From Antarctobacter aquimaris (GTDB lineage: Bacteria > Pseudomonadota > Alphaproteobacteria > Rhodobacterales > Rhodobacteraceae): a stretch of DNA of 64,000 nt. The DNA lies in NCBI RefSeq assembly GCF_900184945.1, contig NZ_FXYF01000007.1, forward strand, positions 186,001 through 250,000. Direction: 5' to 3'. Shown one piece after another: positions 18,147 to 28,150 of this stretch. How positions within the stretch are numbered: the stretch's first letter is position 1; each line of letters opens with the position of its first letter. The position numbers and the translations under genes were made by a program. Below the pieces are notes generated by a model, which ran no database searches, was not told the DNA's origin, and was given only the letters and a program-made list of their open reading frames with translations.

Positions 18147-19340
18147 ATGACGACCGATGATCACGCGCCGCGCGCCAAGGCCACGAACCTTGTGCACGGC
18201 GGCACCAAGCGCAGCCAGTGGGGTGAGGTGAGCGAGGCGCTCTTTCTCACCCAGGGCTTTGTCTACGACACCGCCGAAGCGGCGGAGGCGCGGTTTCTCA
18301 AGGCCGGGCAGGACGAATACATCTATGCCCGCTACGGCAACCCGACCGTCGCCATGTTCGAAGAGCGCATGGCGCTGCTCGAAGGGGCCGAGGACGGCTT
18401 TGCCTGCGCGTCCGGAATGGCGGCGGTCAGCGGGGCGCTGACCTCGATGCTGCGCGCGGGGGATCACGTGGTGTCGGCCCGGGCGCTGTTCGGCTCCTGC
18501 CTCTACGTGCTGGAAGAGGTGCTGACGCGCTACGGCGTAAAGGTCACCTTTGTCGATGGCGAGGACCTGGCCCAGTGGGAGGCGGCGATCCGCCCTGACA
18601 CCAAGGCGGTGTTCTTCGAGTCCATGTCGAACCCGACGCTGCAACTGGTTGACATCGAAGGGGTTTCCAAGATTGCCCACAGGCATGGCGCCAAGGTGGT
18701 CGTCGACAACGTGTTCTCGACCCCGATCTACTCGAAGGCCATCGCGCAAGGCGCTGATCTGGTTGTCTATTCCACGACAAAGCACGTGGACGGGCAGGGC
18801 CGTTGCCTGGGCGGCGTGATCCTGGGCAAGCGGGATCATATCCGCGGCGTGGTGGAACCCTACATGAAGCACACCGGCGGCTCGATGAGCCCGTTCAACG
18901 CCTGGGTGATGCTGAAGGGGCTGGAAACCGTCGCTCTGCGTGTGCGCGCGCAGACCGAAAGCGCGCAGGCGATCGCCTTGGCGCTGGCCGATCACCCCAA
19001 GGTCGCCCGGATGATCTTTCCCGGCCACCCCAGCCACCCGCAGCACGACCTTGCCATGCGTCAGCTGGGGGCGGGCGGCACGCTGGTCAGCTTCGAGATT
19101 GCCGGTGGCAAAGAGGCGGCGTTCCGCTTTCTGAACGCGCTCGACATCGTGATCATCTCGAACAACCTGGGCGATGCGAAATCCATTGCCACCCATCCCG
19201 CGACAACGACCCACCAGCGGTTGAAGCCCGAGCATCGCGCGGCGCTGGGAATCGGCGACGGAATGATCCGCCTTTCGGTGGGGATCGAGGACGCGCAGGA
19301 CCTAGTGGCCGACGTGTTGCGCGCTCTGGACGCGGTGTGA
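18147..19340 (+). CDS. metZ: O-succinylhomoserine sulfhydrylase
   Basis: A 397-residue PLP enzyme that makes homocysteine from O-succinylhomoserine and sulfide, bypassing cystathionine. The fold-type I features are clear: ARYGNPT near residue 55, the PLP-binding ASGMAAVSGAL, and STTKHVDGQGR, whose Lys forms the Schiff base (about residue 213). The C-terminal RLSVGIED is the substrate-carboxylate segment. The SAM-II riboswitch immediately upstream independently supports the methionine pathway. GGGAGAG at 18135-18141 is the ribosome site. Confidence 0.95.
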   Translation: MTTDDHAPRAKATNLVHGGTKRSQWGEVSEALFLTQGFVYDTAEAAEARFLKAGQDEYIYARYGNPTVAMFEERMALLEGAEDGFACASGMAAVSGALTSMLRAGDHVVSARALFGSCLYVLEEVLTRYGVKVTFVDGEDLAQWEAAIRPDTKAVFFESMSNPTLQLVDIEGVSKIAHRHGAKVVVDNVFSTPIYSKAIAQGADLVVYSTTKHVDGQGRCLGGVILGKRDHIRGVVEPYMKHTGGSMSPFNAWVMLKGLETVALRVRAQTESAQAIALALADHPKVARMIFPGHPSHPQHDLAMRQLGAGGTLVSFEIAGGKEAAFRFLNALDIVIISNNLGDAKSIATHPATTTHQRLKPEHRAALGIGDGMIRLSVGIEDAQDLVADVLRALDAV

Positions 19341-19463
19341 TGACGGAAAACCGCGCGGGACTCATCCAAATGTGCGACTGTGACGTATCTATGTATGAGA
19401 TTGGAATTCGCCCCGGCGGTTCCTAGGTACATAACAGTGACGCGCGAGAGGGTTGAACCCGCC

Positions 19464-20564
<1,101 letters not shown>

Positions 20565-20716
20565 GGCTCTGGGCAGCGTCCCGCTCCACCGCCCGAAAAC
20601 CATGCACGCGCGTCGGAAGACAGTCCGGCGCGCGTTGCGTTCATGGTCTGGTCATCTGTTGTGTGACAGGCTGGCGGCAGGGAGGAAACCGACCGCAACA
20701 GGAAAGGTTTCCAGAC

Positions 20717-20944
20717 ATGCCACGCGACAACGTAACAATCGGGATGGGCCACACCTCCCTCAAGGGCAAGATCGACCTCTACCTGACCGAGGTCGGCTTC
20801 GGCATGAACCCCGCGGCGCTGAAACGCGCGCGCCTGGGACAGATCATCGCGCTGGAAAGCGCGACCGACGCCGAACTGGCCAGCATCGGCATCGCCCGCG
20901 ACCAGATCCTGCCCTTTGTCTTCCGCGACTTGCTGGCCGCCTGA
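20717..20944 (+). CDS. Small DUF1127-like protein
   Basis: A 75-residue protein. The C-terminal half (IIALESATDAELASIGIARDQILPFVFRDLL) has the short 'L-x-x-L-S/T-D-x-E-L-x-x-x-G-I-x-R' pattern of DUF1127 (YjiS-like) proteins, some of which bind RNA or affect small-RNA stability. The N-terminal half is specific. An AGGAAAGG run at 20699-20706 precedes the ATG. A second, more typical member of the family is encoded at 28151-28369. Confidence 0.7.
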   Translation: MPRDNVTIGMGHTSLKGKIDLYLTEVGFGMNPAALKRARLGQIIALESATDAELASIGIARDQILPFVFRDLLAA

Positions 20945-21002
20945 CGACGCGACCTCTGCGGGCGGCTTGACACTCTGACGCGACGCGGCCAACGCTGCAC
21001 CC

Positions 21003-22451
21003 ATGTTCGACATGCGTCCCGTCGTCTACGTCATCGGCCTGCTGGTCGCCTGCCTGGGCGGGACCATGCTGTTGCCGTTGATCATCGACCTTGCCGAAGG
21101 GCGGGGCGAATGGCCCGTGTTCCTTGAAAGCGCGATCATCACCATCCTCGCGGGCAGCCTGACGGCGCTGTCCTGCCGCAACGCGGTCAAGGAAGGGCTG
21201 ACGCTGCAGCAGACCTTTCTGCTGACCACCGGCGTCTGGGTCGCGCTGCCGGTCTTCGGTGCGCTGCCCTTCGTGCTGGGCGCCACCGGCGTCAGCTACA
21301 CCGACGGGTTCTTCGAGGCGATGTCGGGCCTCACCACCACCGGGGCCACCGTCCTGACCGGGCTAGATGATCTGCCCAAGGGCCTGCTGCTGTGGCGCGG
21401 GCTGCTGCAATGGCTGGGCGGGGTCGGCATCATCGTCGTCGCCATGGTCTTCCTGCCGGAACTGCGCGTCGGCGGCATGCAGATCTTCCGCTCCGAAGCC
21501 TTTGACACCATGGGCAAGATCCTGCCGCGCGCGACGCAGATCTCGTCCTCGATCTCGTCGATCTACATCTCGTTGACGCTGTTCTGCGCGGTCGGTTACC
21601 TGCTGTGCGGCATGAATGCCTTTGACGCGACGGTCCATGCCATGACCACCGTCTCGACCGGCGGTTTTGCCAATTACGACGCCAGTTTCGGCCGGTTCAC
21701 CGGGCCGGCGGAATATGTCGCCTCGGTCTTCATGATCCTCGCGGCGCTGCCGTTCGTCCGGTTCGTGCAGATGATGCGCGGCCACCACCTGGTGCTGTTT
21801 TCCGACAGCCAGGTCGTGGCCTTCATCTCGATCATCGGCGTGCTGGTGGCGGTGACCTCCGTCACCCTGCTGTCGATCTTTCCGCACCACCCCGAGCAGG
21901 CCTTTCGCGAGGCTCTGTTCAACATCACCTCGATCATCTCGGGCACCGGCTATTCCAGCGTCGACTACATGAAGTGGGGGCCGTTCCTGATCGCCATGTT
22001 CTTTTTCATCGGGCTGATCGGCGGTTGCGCCGGGTCGACCGCCTGTTCGGTCAAGATTTTCCGCTACCAGCTGCTGGTCGCCTCGATCCGGGTGCAGATG
22101 AAACGCATCCGCGCGCCGCATGGCGTCTTTGTCCCGCGTTATCAGGGTCGGCCGGTGGGCGACGACGTCATGTCCTCGGTCATGAGCTTTTTCGTGTTCT
22201 TCATCGTCAGCCTGGGCGTGTTCTCTGTCGCGCTCAGCCTGACGGGGCTGGACTTCATCACGTCGGTGTCCGGCGCAGCCACCGCCATTGCGAACATCGG
22301 CCCCGGATTGGGTGACCAGATCGGTCCGGCGGGCAATTTTCAGGGGCTGAGCGACACGGCGAAATGGCTGATGAGTCTGGCCATGGTCATGGGGCGGCTG
22401 GAACTGCTGGCGGTTCTGACGCTTTTCACTGTCAGGTTTTGGAGGGATTGA
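21003..22451 (+). CDS. trkH: TrkH-family potassium uptake protein
   Basis: A 482-residue inner-membrane channel subunit with four pore repeats. The selectivity-filter glycine motifs are visible in sequence: SGLTTTGATV, MTTVSTGGFANY, SIISGTGYSSVDY and ATAIANIGPGLG. It imports K+ in complex with a TrkA-type regulator, which is not adjacent here. Its stop overlaps the start of the next gene (TGATG at 22449-22453), so the ThDP enzyme is translated from the same message. Confidence 0.93.
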   Translation: MFDMRPVVYVIGLLVACLGGTMLLPLIIDLAEGRGEWPVFLESAIITILAGSLTALSCRNAVKEGLTLQQTFLLTTGVWVALPVFGALPFVLGATGVSYTDGFFEAMSGLTTTGATVLTGLDDLPKGLLLWRGLLQWLGGVGIIVVAMVFLPELRVGGMQIFRSEAFDTMGKILPRATQISSSISSIYISLTLFCAVGYLLCGMNAFDATVHAMTTVSTGGFANYDASFGRFTGPAEYVASVFMILAALPFVRFVQMMRGHHLVLFSDSQVVAFISIIGVLVAVTSVTLLSIFPHHPEQAFREALFNITSIISGTGYSSVDYMKWGPFLIAMFFFIGLIGGCAGSTACSVKIFRYQLLVASIRVQMKRIRAPHGVFVPRYQGRPVGDDVMSSVMSFFVFFIVSLGVFSVALSLTGLDFITSVSGAATAIANIGPGLGDQIGPAGNFQGLSDTAKWLMSLAMVMGRLELLAVLTLFTVRFWRD

Positions 22452-24037
22452 TGCAAAGACCGCTTGGAGCGCAGATAAGCCACGCCTTGAAGGAGCGCGG
22501 GGTCGAAGTGATCTTCGGCATTCCCGGTGTGCACAATATAGAAATGTACCGCGGTATCGAGGAGGCCGGTCTGCGCCACATCCTCGCCCGGCACGAACAG
22601 GGCGCCGCCTTCATGGCCGACGGTTATGCCCGGGCGACCGGACAGCCAGGGATCTGCTACCTGATCACCGGGCCCGGCTTTCTCAACGCCATGACGGCGC
22701 TGGGGCAGGCCTGGTCCGACAGCGTGCCGGTCCTGGCGCTGGCCTCCTGTCTTGACGAGACCGCGGCGCGGCGCGGCCAGTTGCACCAGATGCGGGACCA
22801 GCGCGCCGCCGGGGCGACGGTCTGCGACTGGTCGGAGATGGCCTCGGATCCCAGCGCGGTGTTCCGCCTGATCGACCGGGCGCTGGCCGAATTCGCCGCG
22901 GTCCGTCCGCGACCCAAGGCTCTGCACGTACCGATCACGGCGCTGGGCGGGCTGGCTGACGCGGCGCCGCCGCCTCCGGCGCGGCCCGCGCGCGCCCATC
23001 TGACCCATGCGCAGATCTACGAGATCATCGACATGGTGTCGGCAGCGGAACGGCCGATGTTCGTCTTCGGCGGCGGCGCGATCGGGGCGGCGCGCGACGT
23101 GCCGGACCTGTTGCGCCAGACCGGCGCGGCCAGCTTTACCACCTATGCCGGGCGCGGCATCGTGCCGCCGGGCACGCCGCTGCATTACGGCAGCTTCCTG
23201 GCGCGGCCCGACAGCGCCGCTGTCTTGGCAGAGGCGGATGTCGTCGTGGCGCTGGGCACCGAATTGTCCGAGGTGGACCTGTGGCGCGACGCGCTGGGCC
23301 ACAAGGGGCGCATGATCCGCGTCGATCTGGATCCCGAGGGGCTGTCGGGTCTTTCTGCCGGCGACCTGGGTTACATTGGCGACGCCGCGGCGCTGGTGCG
23401 CGCGATGACCATCGCGATCCCTGCCCGCAACAGTGACCGGCCGCCCTGTTGGGACGCCGGACGGGTGGCCGCAGCGCGGGCGCGCTGGCGGGCGGAGGTC
23501 ATGGCCGAACGTCCGGGAATTGTCGAGGTGGCGGAGACCCTGCAGGCGGTCATGCCCGAAGACGCGATGATCTACTCGGACATGACCCAGTTCGCCTACG
23601 GCGCCAAGGAGGTCTGGGACATGCCGCGCCCGGGCCATTGGCATCACCCCTTCGGCTTTGGCACGCTGGGCTATGCCCTGCCGGCGGCGATCGGCGGCGC
23701 GGTCGCGCGGCCGGGCCTGCCGACCTGCGCGATCCTGGGCGACTACGGGCTGCAATACACCCTGCCGGAACTGGGGACTGCGGTGGAACTGGGCCTGCCG
23801 TTGCCGATCCTGGTCTGGGACAACAGCAGGCTGGGAGAGATCAAGGATGCGATGGTGCGCAGCCAGATCGCACCCAATTCGGTGGTGGCGCGGAATCCCG
23901 ATTTCCTCGCACTGGCGCGGGCCTACGGGGCCGGGGCGGTGGAACCGGCGAGCCTGGCGGGGTTGCAGCGGGCGCTGACGGCGGCCTTTGCCGCCGAGGG
24001 ACCAACGCTGATCCGGATGACCCCCGCTCTGGTCTGA
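22451..24037 (+). CDS. Thiamine-diphosphate enzyme (acetolactate-synthase-like)
   Basis: A 528-residue enzyme of the acetolactate synthase/benzoylformate decarboxylase group. The catalytic Glu is in ILARHEQGAAFMADGYAR (about residue 48), the PP-domain motif GDYGLQYTLPEL gives the Mg-diphosphate site (GDG replaced by GDY), and LVWDNSRLGEIKDAM continues it. The length and the divergent start MQRPLGAQISHAL fit 2-oxoacid decarboxylases such as those acting on 5-guanidino-2-oxopentanoate (AruI-like), but the substrate cannot be fixed from sequence. The ATG overlaps the trkH stop; the frame is open upstream inside trkH. Confidence 0.85.
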   Translation: MQRPLGAQISHALKERGVEVIFGIPGVHNIEMYRGIEEAGLRHILARHEQGAAFMADGYARATGQPGICYLITGPGFLNAMTALGQAWSDSVPVLALASCLDETAARRGQLHQMRDQRAAGATVCDWSEMASDPSAVFRLIDRALAEFAAVRPRPKALHVPITALGGLADAAPPPPARPARAHLTHAQIYEIIDMVSAAERPMFVFGGGAIGAARDVPDLLRQTGAASFTTYAGRGIVPPGTPLHYGSFLARPDSAAVLAEADVVVALGTELSEVDLWRDALGHKGRMIRVDLDPEGLSGLSAGDLGYIGDAAALVRAMTIAIPARNSDRPPCWDAGRVAAARARWRAEVMAERPGIVEVAETLQAVMPEDAMIYSDMTQFAYGAKEVWDMPRPGHWHHPFGFGTLGYALPAAIGGAVARPGLPTCAILGDYGLQYTLPELGTAVELGLPLPILVWDNSRLGEIKDAMVRSQIAPNSVVARNPDFLALARAYGAGAVEPASLAGLQRALTAAFAAEGPTLIRMTPALV

Positions 24038-24040
24038 GCG

Positions 24041-24154
24041 CCAAGGTCTTTCGAAAGACCTTGGGAAGCGATTTGAAAATCGCTTTCAAGCGGCTTTGAA
24101 GCCGCTTGAAACGCTCTTGCAAGAGCGTTGGAAAGGCGCTTCGAAGCGCCTTTC
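24041..24154. repeat. Array of five tandem palindromes
   Basis: Five inverted repeats lie back to back, 1-2 bases apart, filling the gap between two converging genes. Each pairs with itself over 9-12 bp: CCAAGGTCTTTC/GAAAGACCTTGG (24041-24064), AAGCGATTT/AAATCGCTT (24066-24085), CAAGCGGCTT/AAGCCGCTTG (24087-24108), AACGCTCTTG/CAAGAGCGTT (24110-24129) and GAAAGGCGCTTC/GAAGCGCCTTTC (24131-24154). Three are exact palindromes without a spacer, and two have a 2-base centre. The sequences differ from each other but all carry AAG-to-CTT-like ends. No T-run follows on either strand. Function unknown. Confidence 0.92.
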
Positions 24155-24170
24155 GCCCCGGTCCGGCGGT

Positions 24171-27100
24171 TCAGCCCAGTTCGGCCAGTCGCGCCAGAGC
24201 CTCTTTCAGTTGGGCCTCTTCGCCTACGCGTGCCGCGAGGTTCTCGCGGGCTTCCTCGACCACCTCTTCGGGCGCGCTCTCGACGAACTTGGGGTTGTTG
24301 ATCCGCCCCTTCAGACCGCTGATCTCCTTGGCGAGCTTGCCCAGCGTCTTTTCCAGCCGGGCCTTTTCCTCACCCACGTCGATGATGTCCGCCAGCGGCA
24401 GGCCAAAGGTCGCGCCGCCCACCGGGACGGTGATGCAGCCCTTGGGGAACTCCTCGACCGCGGTCAGTCCCTCGATCCGCGCCAGTTTCAGGATCAGCGC
24501 GGCGTTGTTGTCCCAGGCGGTCTGCTCGGCCTCGGACAGGCCCTTGACCAGCATGGGCACATGGAGGCCAGCCGGCACATGCATCTGCGCCCGCGCCGAA
24601 CGCACACCCTCGATCAGCGCGATCACCCAGGACATCTCGGCCTCTGCCGCCGGATCGACGATCTCGGCGGCGCTGTAGGTCGGCCAGTCGGCATGCACCA
24701 GCAGCCCCGAGCGTTGCCCCAGCGTGTTCCACAGCTCTTCGGTGATGAAGGGCATGATGGGATGCAGCAGGACCAGGCTCTGGTCCAGCACCCAGGCCAT
24801 GGTCGCCCGCGTCTCGGCCACCACGGCGGCATCGTCCGAGGTCAACAACGGCTTGGAGAACTCGACGTACCAGTCGCAGACCTTGCCCCAGACAAAGGCA
24901 TAGAGCGCGTTCGCCGCGTCGTTGAACCGGTATTCGGTCAGCGCCGCATCGACCGTCTCGCGCACGCGCGCGGTTTCGCCCAGGATCCAGCGGTTCACCG
25001 TCTGCGACGCCTGCGGCACGGCGGCAGAGGTCGCATGCCCCTCGAAGACGGCGTTCATCTCGGCAAAGCGGCAGGCGTTCCACAGCTTGGTGCCGAAGTT
25101 GCGGTAGCCGGCGATGCGGTCCACCGAGAGTTTCAGCACGCCACCGATGGAAGCCATCGCGGCATTGGTGAAGCGCAGCGCGTCGGCGCCGTATTCGTCG
25201 ACGATCTCCAGCGGGTCGATGACGTTGCCGGTGGTCTTGGACATCTTCTTGCCCTTCTCGTCGCGGACGAGCTGGTGCAGGTAGACGGTGTGGAAGGGGA
25301 TCTGGTCTACCACGGCCAGCTGCATCATGATCATCCGGGCGACCCAGAAGAACAGGATGTCAAAGCCGGTGACCAGCACGCTGGTCGGAAAGTAGCGGCG
25401 CATCTCGTCGGTGTCCTCGGGCCAGCCCAGCGTGCCGATGGGCCAGAGGCCGGAGGAGAACCAGGTGTCCAGCACGTCGCCGTCGCGCCAGACCGGGTAG
25501 ACCAGCTGCGTCGGATCCTGCGTGGCCTCGTACTGCGCGAGGCTTTGCGCCAGCTGGTGCACGGCGGCGGCGCGGTCTGCCACCTCGACCACGCGGGCAT
25601 GGTTCAGCGGCGTCGGCAGGCGGCCCAGGACATCCTCGAACTGGCCCTTCACCGCGTCAAAGTCATGCGCGGCGTGGTGGCGTTCGTCGCCCGCCAGCAG
25701 GCGCTGGTCGTCCAGCAGCTCGCGCATCTCGACGAGGTCGAGCACGCCGTCGCCTTCCTCGTCGTACGTCTTGCCAGAGATCGCGTCGAGGTCGAGCCCG
25801 TACCACACCGGGATCTGGTGCCCCCACCACAGCTGGCGCGAGATACACCAGGGTTCGATGTTTTCGAGCCAGTGGTAATAGGTCTTTTCGCCCGACTCCG
25901 GCAGGATGGTGATCTGGCCCGAGCGGACTGCCTCCAGCGCGGGGCCGACGACCTTTTCGGCGTCGACGAACCACTGGTCGGTCAGCATCGGCTCGATCAC
26001 CACCTTGGAGCGGTCGCCGAAGGGCTGCATGATCGGCTTGGCCTCGACCAGCGGGACCTGGATGATCTCCTCGTCCTCGCCCTTTTTCCGGGGCTTGCCC
26101 AGGCGCGGGTCGTCGGAGCTGGTCATGACGGCCAGGCCTTCGGCGGTGATCTCCTCGACGACCTTCTCGCGCGCCTCAAACCGGTCGAGCCCGCGCAGGT
26201 GGTCGGGGACGAGGTTGAGCGCGTCGGCCTCGGCCTCGGTGAGGCTGCGCTTGCCCTCGGCGACCTGCATGGCGATCTCGGCGGCCTCGGCGTAGGGCAC
26301 GCCGTCGGCGCGCATCTGGCCACGGCTGTCCATCAGCCGGTACATCGGGATACCGCCGCGCTTGGCCACCTGGTAGTCGTTGAAGTCATGCGCGCCGGTG
26401 ATCTTGACCGCGCCCGAGCCAAAGGTGGGATCGGGGTATTCGTCGGTGATGATCGGGATCAGGCGGCGGTGTTCCCTGGGCCCCACCGGGATCTCGCAGA
26501 GCATTCCGACGATGGGTGCATAGCGTTCGTCGCTCGGGTGGACCGCCACCGCGCCGTCGCCCAGCATGGTCTCGGGGCGCGTCGTGGCGATCGAGATGTA
26601 GTCGCGGGTTTCCCGCAGGGTGACGGTGCCGTCTTCGTCCTTTTCGACGTATTCATAGGTCGCGCCACCGGCGAGCGGGTACTTGAAGTGCCACATGTGG
26701 CCGGCGACCTCGGTGTTCTCGACCTCGAGGTCGGAGATCGCGGTCTCGAAATGCGGGTCCCAGTTGACCAGCCGCTTGCCACGGTAGATCAGGCCCTTTT
26801 CGTACATGTCGACAAAGACCTTGATCACCGCGTCGTGGAAGTTCGGCGAGTTCTCGTGCCCGGTGCGCGGATCGCCCGGCGCGCCGGCCATGGTAAAGGC
26901 GTTGCGCTCCCAGTCGCAGGAACAGCCCAGCCGCTGCAGCTGGTTGACGATGGTGCCGCCGTACTGGCCCTTCCATTCCCAGACCTTGTCGAGGAATTCC
27001 TGCCGCGTCAGGTCGGTCCGGCGCATGTTGCTGTCCGCCATCAGCTTTTTCTCGACCTGGAGCTGGGTGGCGATACCGGCATGGTCCTGCCCGGGCTGCC

Positions 27101-27332
27101 AGAGCGTGTCAAAGCCGCGCATCCGGTGCCAGCGGATCAGAATGTCCTGCAGGGTGTTGTTGAAGGCATGGCCCACATGCAGCGCGCCGGTCACGTTCGG
27201 CGGCGGGATCATGATGGTAAAGCTCTCGTCGCGCGACTTGTTGGCGCCGGCGCGGAAGGCCCCGGTGTCAAGCCATTGCTTGGTGAGGCGCGGTTCGGCC
27301 TCGGCGGCGTCAAAGCTCTTTTCCAGCGGCAT
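24171..27332 (-). CDS. valS: Valyl-tRNA synthetase
   Basis: A 1053-residue class I synthetase charging tRNA-Val. The HIGH-type motif is in [18 protein letters not shown] (about residue 45), and the KMSKS motif is [11 protein letters not shown]. The editing domain (CP1) and C-terminal anticodon-binding and coiled-coil ([22 protein letters not shown]) regions are all present. It is longer than the E. coli protein (951); part of the excess is an insertion between [15 protein letters not shown] and [16 protein letters not shown]. The ATG at 27332 (MPLEKSFD) was selected; the frame stays open about 38 codons further into repeat DNA. Confidence 0.96.
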   Translation of the reverse strand: MPLEKSFDAAEAEPRLTKQWLDTGAFRAGANKSRDESFTIMIPPPNVTGALHVGHAFNNTLQDILIRWHRMRGFDTLWQPGQDHAGIATQLQVEKKLMADSNMRRTDLTRQEFLDKVWEWKGQYGGTIVNQLQRLGCSCDWERNAFTMAGAPGDPRTGHENSPNFHDAVIKVFVDMYEKGLIYRGKRLVNWDPHFETAISDLEVENTEVAGHMWHFKYPLAGGATYEYVEKDEDGTVTLRETRDYISIATTRPETMLGDGAVAVHPSDERYAPIVGMLCEIPVGPREHRRLIPIITDEYPDPTFGSGAVKITGAHDFNDYQVAKRGGIPMYRLMDSRGQMRADGVPYAEAAEIAMQVAEGKRSLTEAEADALNLVPDHLRGLDRFEAREKVVEEITAEGLAVMTSSDDPRLGKPRKKGEDEEIIQVPLVEAKPIMQPFGDRSKVVIEPMLTDQWFVDAEKVVGPALEAVRSGQITILPESGEKTYYHWLENIEPWCISRQLWWGHQIPVWYGLDLDAISGKTYDEEGDGVLDLVEMRELLDDQRLLAGDERHHAAHDFDAVKGQFEDVLGRLPTPLNHARVVEVADRAAAVHQLAQSLAQYEATQDPTQLVYPVWRDGDVLDTWFSSGLWPIGTLGWPEDTDEMRRYFPTSVLVTGFDILFFWVARMIMMQLAVVDQIPFHTVYLHQLVRDEKGKKMSKTTGNVIDPLEIVDEYGADALRFTNAAMASIGGVLKLSVDRIAGYRNFGTKLWNACRFAEMNAVFEGHATSAAVPQASQTVNRWILGETARVRETVDAALTEYRFNDAANALYAFVWGKVCDWYVEFSKPLLTSDDAAVVAETRATMAWVLDQSLVLLHPIMPFITEELWNTLGQRSGLLVHADWPTYSAAEIVDPAAEAEMSWVIALIEGVRSARAQMHVPAGLHVPMLVKGLSEAEQTAWDNNAALILKLARIEGLTAVEEFPKGCITVPVGGATFGLPLADIIDVGEEKARLEKTLGKLAKEISGLKGRINNPKFVESAPEEVVEEARENLAARVGEEAQLKEALARLAELG

Positions 27333-27493
27333 CGGTCTGGTCCTTGTCCTCGGTGTCGGGCGTGGGTCTACGACAAGGATGGCGGAAGGGAAAGGGGCGG
27401 TTGGGCGGCGGCCGGACGCTCGTGCTGCGCACATCGCCCCGCCCACCGTCTCTTTTGGGTGTGGTTCGCGGGCGGCTGCGAGACGCGCGGATT

Positions 27494-27681
27494 GGTGTTG
27501 TGCCCGGGATGGAGGGGTGTGGGCGGTCGCGTTTCCTGCGGAAACATGACGCTGCCCACGCGTCGCCCGCGCTGGGACGCGCTGTCTGGCGTTGTGCCTG
27601 GGATGGAAGGGTGTGGGCGGTCACGTTTCCTGCGGAAACACGACCTTGCCCACCCGTCGCGCGCGCTGGGACGCGCGCGAC
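27494..27681. repeat. 94-bp tandem duplication in the valS leader region
   Basis: Two units, 27494-27587 and 27588-27681, are the same length and differ at only a minority of bases. Each holds nested inverted repeats: GTTTCC/GGAAAC around a 3-base loop, enclosed by GTGGGC/GCCCAC. They fill the space between the CcsR terminator and the valS start, with about 160 bases left before valS. They might be structured leader RNA of valS or an intergenic repeat element. Confidence 0.85.
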
Positions 27682-27682
27682 G

Positions 27683-27713
27683 AAAAAAGCCCGCGGTGAC
27701 GGGCACCGCGGGC
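27683..27713 (-). terminator. Rho-independent terminator of the ccaF1-CcsR transcript
   Basis: On the minus strand GCCCGCGGTG pairs with CACCGCGGGC (10 bp, 5-base loop) and is followed by six T (27688-27683). It closes the small-RNA array that starts at the DUF1127 gene. Confidence 0.93.
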
Positions 27714-27722
27714 TGAGTAAAC

Positions 27723-27752
27723 GAAACCCCAGGGAGGAGGAGAAGGGGCTTC
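27723..27752 (-). ncRNA. CcsR-like RNA, copy 4 (single hairpin before the terminator)
   Basis: GAAGCCCC pairs with GGGGTTTC (one G-U pair) and presents CTCCTCCTCCC in the loop (27742-27732). Unlike the other copies it has one motif hairpin only; the terminator hairpin at 27683-27713 takes the place of the second. Confidence 0.75.
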
Positions 27753-27766
27753 GAAACTGAATGGAC

Positions 27767-27834
27767 GCGGCGGCGCCTGGGAGGAGGAGGGGCGCCGCCG
27801 CCTGTGCAAGGCCCCAGGGAGGAGGAGAGGGACC
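27767..27834 (-). ncRNA. CcsR-like ('cuckoo') small RNA, copy 3
   Basis: Two hairpins with the anti-Shine-Dalgarno motif CTCCTCCTCCC in their loops. The first (27834-27810) has a 6-bp stem with one mismatch. The second (27801-27767) has a perfect 11-bp stem, GCGGCGGCGCC with GGCGCCGCCGC. Between copies 2 and 3 a separate hairpin (CCGGAGC/GCTCCGG near 27845-27862) lacks the motif. Confidence 0.78.
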
Positions 27835-27870
27835 CGACAACGGTCCGGAGCAAAGCTCCGGGAAGGATGT

Positions 27871-27942
27871 GCGGCGGCACCAGGGAGGAGGAGAGGTGCC
27901 GCCGCCTATGTAAGGCCCAGGGAGGAGGAGAGGGCCTTGCAT
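27871..27942 (-). ncRNA. CcsR-like ('cuckoo') small RNA, copy 2
   Basis: The cleanest copy. Hairpin one (27942-27908) has an 11-bp stem with one G-U pair, and hairpin two (27905-27871) has a perfect 11-bp stem (GCGGCGGCACC with GGTGCCGCCGC). Both loops contain CTCCTCCTCCC, able to pair with Shine-Dalgarno sequences or be held by protein. The pair of hairpins is the signature of the cuckoo RNA family. Confidence 0.82.
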
Positions 27943-27975
27943 GTGTTGGGAACGCGCGCGTCCCCGAATTTCGTC

Positions 27976-28044
27976 GCGGCGACACCTGGGAGGAGGAGCG
28001 GTGCCGCCGCGCTGTATCGCGGGCCAATGGGAGGAGAGACCCGC
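27976..28044 (-). ncRNA. CcsR-like ('cuckoo') small RNA, copy 1
   Basis: First complete copy after the DUF1127 gene. Hairpin one (28044-28019) has a 5-bp GCGGG/CCCGC stem and a shorter loop motif, CTCCTCCC. Hairpin two (27976-28010) has an 11-bp stem with one A-C mismatch and the full CTCCTCCTCCC loop. In Rhodobacter, the equivalent CcsR RNAs are cut from the ccaF1 message and induced by stress through RpoH-type sigma factors. Confidence 0.78.
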
Positions 28045-28112
28045 AATGTCTGGGCCATGTGCCCCGGTATTCGGGACGCCGGTTCCGTTCAGGACGAAGC
28101 CGGCGCCGGAGT

Positions 28113-28142
28113 GGGCGGGACGCTGGGAGGCGTGTCCTGCCC
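28113..28142 (-). other. Degenerate motif hairpin just after the DUF1127 stop
   Basis: GGGCGGGACGC (28113-28123) pairs with GCGTGTCCTGCCC (28130-28142) with a 2-base bulge; on the minus strand the loop reads CTCCCA, a shortened form of the CcsR loop motif. It starts 8 bases after the stop codon and may be a decayed extra copy or a processing or stability element. Confidence 0.5.
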
Positions 28143-28150
28143 GGACCTCG

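Noticed and set aside
27333-27681. T-box leader of valS
   Set aside because: No T-box consensus sequence or stem I features; T-boxes are not expected in Alphaproteobacteria. The tandem repeat is reported as such.
24096-27716. A 1206-codon plus-strand reading frame opposite valS
   Set aside because: It is the mirror of the high-GC valS gene; the product is His/Arg/Gly-rich and lacks any domain, while valS has all synthetase motifs.
27723-28044. CRISPR array
   Set aside because: The repeated GGGAGGAGGAG core is too short, spacing is irregular, and each copy lies in the loop of its own hairpin; the CcsR-type RNA explanation fits every unit.
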